Below the pieces are notes generated by a model. That model had not been told where the DNA came from. It saw only the letters and a list, made by a program, of their open reading frames with translations, and ran no database searches. This document shows, piece after piece, positions 5,807-6,880 of a DNA stretch of 6,880 bases. The DNA comes from Dehalococcoidia bacterium (lineage in GTDB: Bacteria > Chloroflexota > Dehalococcoidia > UBA3495 > JAAXIE01). The translations under genes were made by a program, and so were the position numbers. The stretch spans positions 1 to 6,880 of the forward strand of contig JAAXIE010000253.1 in assembly GCA_012270525.1 (NCBI GenBank), written 5' to 3'. How positions within the stretch are numbered: the stretch's first letter is position 1; every line of letters begins with the position of its first letter.

Positions 5807-6138
5807 ATGTTGAATGCTGCCAGGTGGAGGAGCGCCCTTTGCAAGTCCTGGAGCAAGCTCCAGCGTTCGCGTCTGCTCCCGCGAACCGTCCGTAGGGTGG
5901 CGAGCCCCGATGCGGCAGGTAGCGGCCAACTCGGCAGCTACGGGTCGAAGTTGGGGAATCGAGGGCATGCGGCTTACGCGGCGCGAGTCAGCTACGAATA
6001 CTCAAGAAGTTAAATTCTCCAGATACGACCAGTGCCGCATCTTCGGAACCAATAGAGGGTTGGCTCGGTGGGGGAATCCCATTCCTCGGCAAGATGTTAG
6101 CGAGATACTCTTACCTTGATCCGGGGTTAGGTCGGAGA

Positions 6139-6166
6139 TTGAGTCCGCGAACGCGCCGGATAGATT
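6139..6166 (+). promoter_or_regulatory. Weak promoter candidate for the selenoprotein gene
   Basis: TTGAGT (6139-6144), 16-bp spacer, TAGATT (6161-6166): four of six consensus bases in each box. It would start transcription near 6173, about 45 nt before the ATG. It is the best pair I found in this region but not strong, and the gene may be driven from elsewhere or by another sigma factor. Confidence 0.25.
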
Positions 6167-6218
6167 TGGAGACGAGCCGGTAGTACACTGCTCTCGCAGG
6201 TACGTTCAGGAGAAGAAA

Positions 6219-6880
6219 ATGCCACGATTGGAAGAGCTCAGCGAGGCCCAGCGCAACTCTGCACTCATGTTTCCTTGCATGGAACACGATGATGCACCAT
6301 CCACACCCTTGGGTAAGAACCTTTCCCAAGCCAAGGTGGCGTTGGTGACCAGCGCGGGTCTGCATCTTCGTGGCGACCAGCCCTTCGGTCGTGGCGACTC
6401 CGGTTTTCGGGTGATCCCAGCTGATGCCGACGGCAGAGACGTGCTGATGAGCCACAGCAGCATCGGCTATGACCATGTTCCCTTCTACAAGGATGTCAAC
6501 ATAACCTTCCCCGTTGACCGCATGAGAGAACTGGAGAAGCGTGGCCGGGTAGGAAGCCTCTCGCAGAGTTTCTATTCCTTTATGGGGGCGCAGCGTGACC
6601 CCAGCCGGATCGTCGCCGACAGTGCCCCTGAAGTGGCCCAGCGCCTGTTATCTGAGGGAGTGAACGCGGTACTCCTGACACCCACCTGACCCTTGTGCAC
6701 TCACACGGTGTGTGTGATCGCGAGGGTCTTCGAGGAGGCCGGCCTCAGTACCACCTGCATCGCCTTGGTGAAAGAGCATGCTGCCCGGGTGAAGCCGCCC
6801 CGGGCTTTGGCGGTGCCCTTCCCATATGGCTCGGCTTTGGGTCGGGCCAACGACGCTGGTTTCCAGCACAAGGTGGTCGA
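6219..6880 (+). CDS. PrdB/GrdB-family reductase selenoprotein with in-frame UGA (Sec157), partial at the window edge
   Basis: Family of the selenocysteine subunits of D-proline and glycine/betaine reductases, which reductively cleave C-N bonds with Sec as the nucleophile. Visible are 220 residues counting Sec157. Family marks are KVALVTSAGLHLRGDQPF (39-56), GDSGFRVIP (59-67), SHSSIGYDH (78-86), DVNITFPVDRMRELE (92-106), GSLSQSFYSFMGAQ (112-125), SAPEVAQRLLSEGVNAVLL (135-153), then TPT-U-PLCTHTVC (154-165). After the UGA the frame continues for 63 sense codons with EEAGL, VKEHAARVKPPRALAVPFP and GRANDAGFQHKVV, which read as the normal rest of the family. The Sec is near residue 150, as I recall for clostridial PrdB, whereas in GrdB it is much further downstream, so a PrdB-like layout fits better. 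The ATG at 6219 has AGGAG (6208-6212) 6 nt upstream. Taking UGA 6687-6689 as a stop would leave a 156-residue fragment lacking the active site. No prdA or other Stickland genes are visible, so substrate is unknown. A Cys-to-UGA nonsense mutation is the main alternative, but the hairpin described next argues against it. Confidence 0.88.
6687..6728 (+). promoter_or_regulatory. Sec UGA codon and bacterial SECIS hairpin
   Basis: The UGA (6687-6689) opens into a hairpin spanning 6688-6728. The lower stem GACCCU (6688-6693) pairs perfectly with AGGGUC (6723-6728) and is extended by U-G, G-C, U-G and G-C pairs (6694-6697 with 6719-6722). After an irregular internal bulge, the upper stem CACAC (6702-6706) pairs with GUGUG (6710-6714) around the apical loop GGU (6707-6709). 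An unpaired U6701 faces U6715. Seventeen bases separate the UGA from the loop. A G-containing loop at about this distance and a U near the upper stem are known requirements for SelB recognition of bacterial SECIS elements, as in E. coli fdhF. The element lies wholly within the coding sequence. Confidence 0.82.

Larger units (their letters stand above)
5653..6218. other. Long intergenic stretch with no supported gene
   Basis: It separates the Gly-repeat gene from the selenoprotein gene. It contains a small hairpin GGGCT/AGCCC just after the stop (5661-5676), the terminator at 5767-5806, a tight hairpin CTGGAG-CAAG-CTCCAG (5848-5863) and GTAGC/GCTAC (5919-5923 and 5937-5941). Open frames at 5807-6013 and 5814-6119 lack a convincing ribosome site or family motif. 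I could not fold a tRNA, including a tRNA-Sec, from it. A structured RNA or a decayed gene cannot be excluded. Confidence 0.45.

Noticed and set aside
5870..5965. Possible tRNA or tRNA-Sec gene near the selenoprotein
   Set aside because: Local stems exist, but I could not form an acceptor stem, an anticodon arm with TCA, or a T-arm GGTTCGA equivalent.
5085..5968. Minus-strand frames rich in Ser-Pro-Cys or Pro-Ala repeats
   Set aside because: They are the antisense reading of the 12-bp repeat in the Gly-repeat gene, which has a promoter and terminator in the plus direction.
6687..6689. TGA as an ordinary stop ending a 156-residue protein
   Set aside because: Would remove the active-site segment, while the same frame continues with family-like sequence and a SECIS-like hairpin begins at the codon.
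6648..6869. 73-residue minus-strand frame at the right edge
   Set aside because: Lies opposite the selenoprotein's coding sequence, which has clear family similarity on both sides of the UGA.

Overview
The window is a moderately GC-rich bacterial segment. GTG starts are frequent, with clear Shine-Dalgarno sites wherever the reading frame is convincing. Gene content is a branched-chain amino acid type ABC importer, a short-chain dehydrogenase, an amidohydrolase, a Gly-repeat membrane protein and a D-proline-reductase-like selenoprotein. This fits a free-living heterotroph, most likely uncultured. A Chloroflexota (SAR202/Dehalococcoidia-like) or similar environmental lineage is my guess from gene style only; nothing here proves taxonomy. 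If the selenoprotein call is right, the host must carry selenocysteine machinery (selA, selB, selC, selD), none of which lies in this window.

Layout. Positions 1-2335 (minus strand) hold a transporter operon read right to left: livK-type binding lipoprotein (1091-2335), livH-type permease (49-927) and the first 17 codons of a livM-type permease overlapping livH by ATGA (1-52). A strong promoter (TTGACA / extended TATCAT) sits just upstream of livK. Diverging from it is an SDR oxidoreductase (2610-3446, plus). After a noncoding convergent junction with an 11-bp inverted repeat comes an amidohydrolase of the ACMSD-like family (3747-4763, minus). Its promoter has a 7+7 palindrome over the -10 box and two tandem 10-bp direct repeats just upstream of the -35. 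Next is a plus-strand gene for a small membrane-anchored protein with glycine at every fourth residue (5155-5652), ended by a probable intrinsic terminator (5767-5806). A stretch of about 560 bp without a supported gene follows.

The most notable item is at the right edge. A standard gene caller would end the plus-strand gene at 6219 after 156 residues at TGA 6687-6689. The frame continues without another stop to the window end, and the joined protein reads LLTPT-U-PLCTHTVC, the active-site signature of the GrdB/PrdB (glycine/D-proline reductase B) family. The TGA lies at the base of a 41-nt hairpin (6688-6728) with a GGU apical loop, as expected of a bacterial SECIS. I therefore call one selenoprotein gene (6219-6880, cut by the window edge), with selenocysteine at residue 157.

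Functionally, the transporter, SDR and amidohydrolase look like a catabolic accessory region (uptake of a small organic solute, then oxidation and hydrolysis or decarboxylation), but the substrate cannot be read from the sequence. A link to the selenoprotein is only by proximity.
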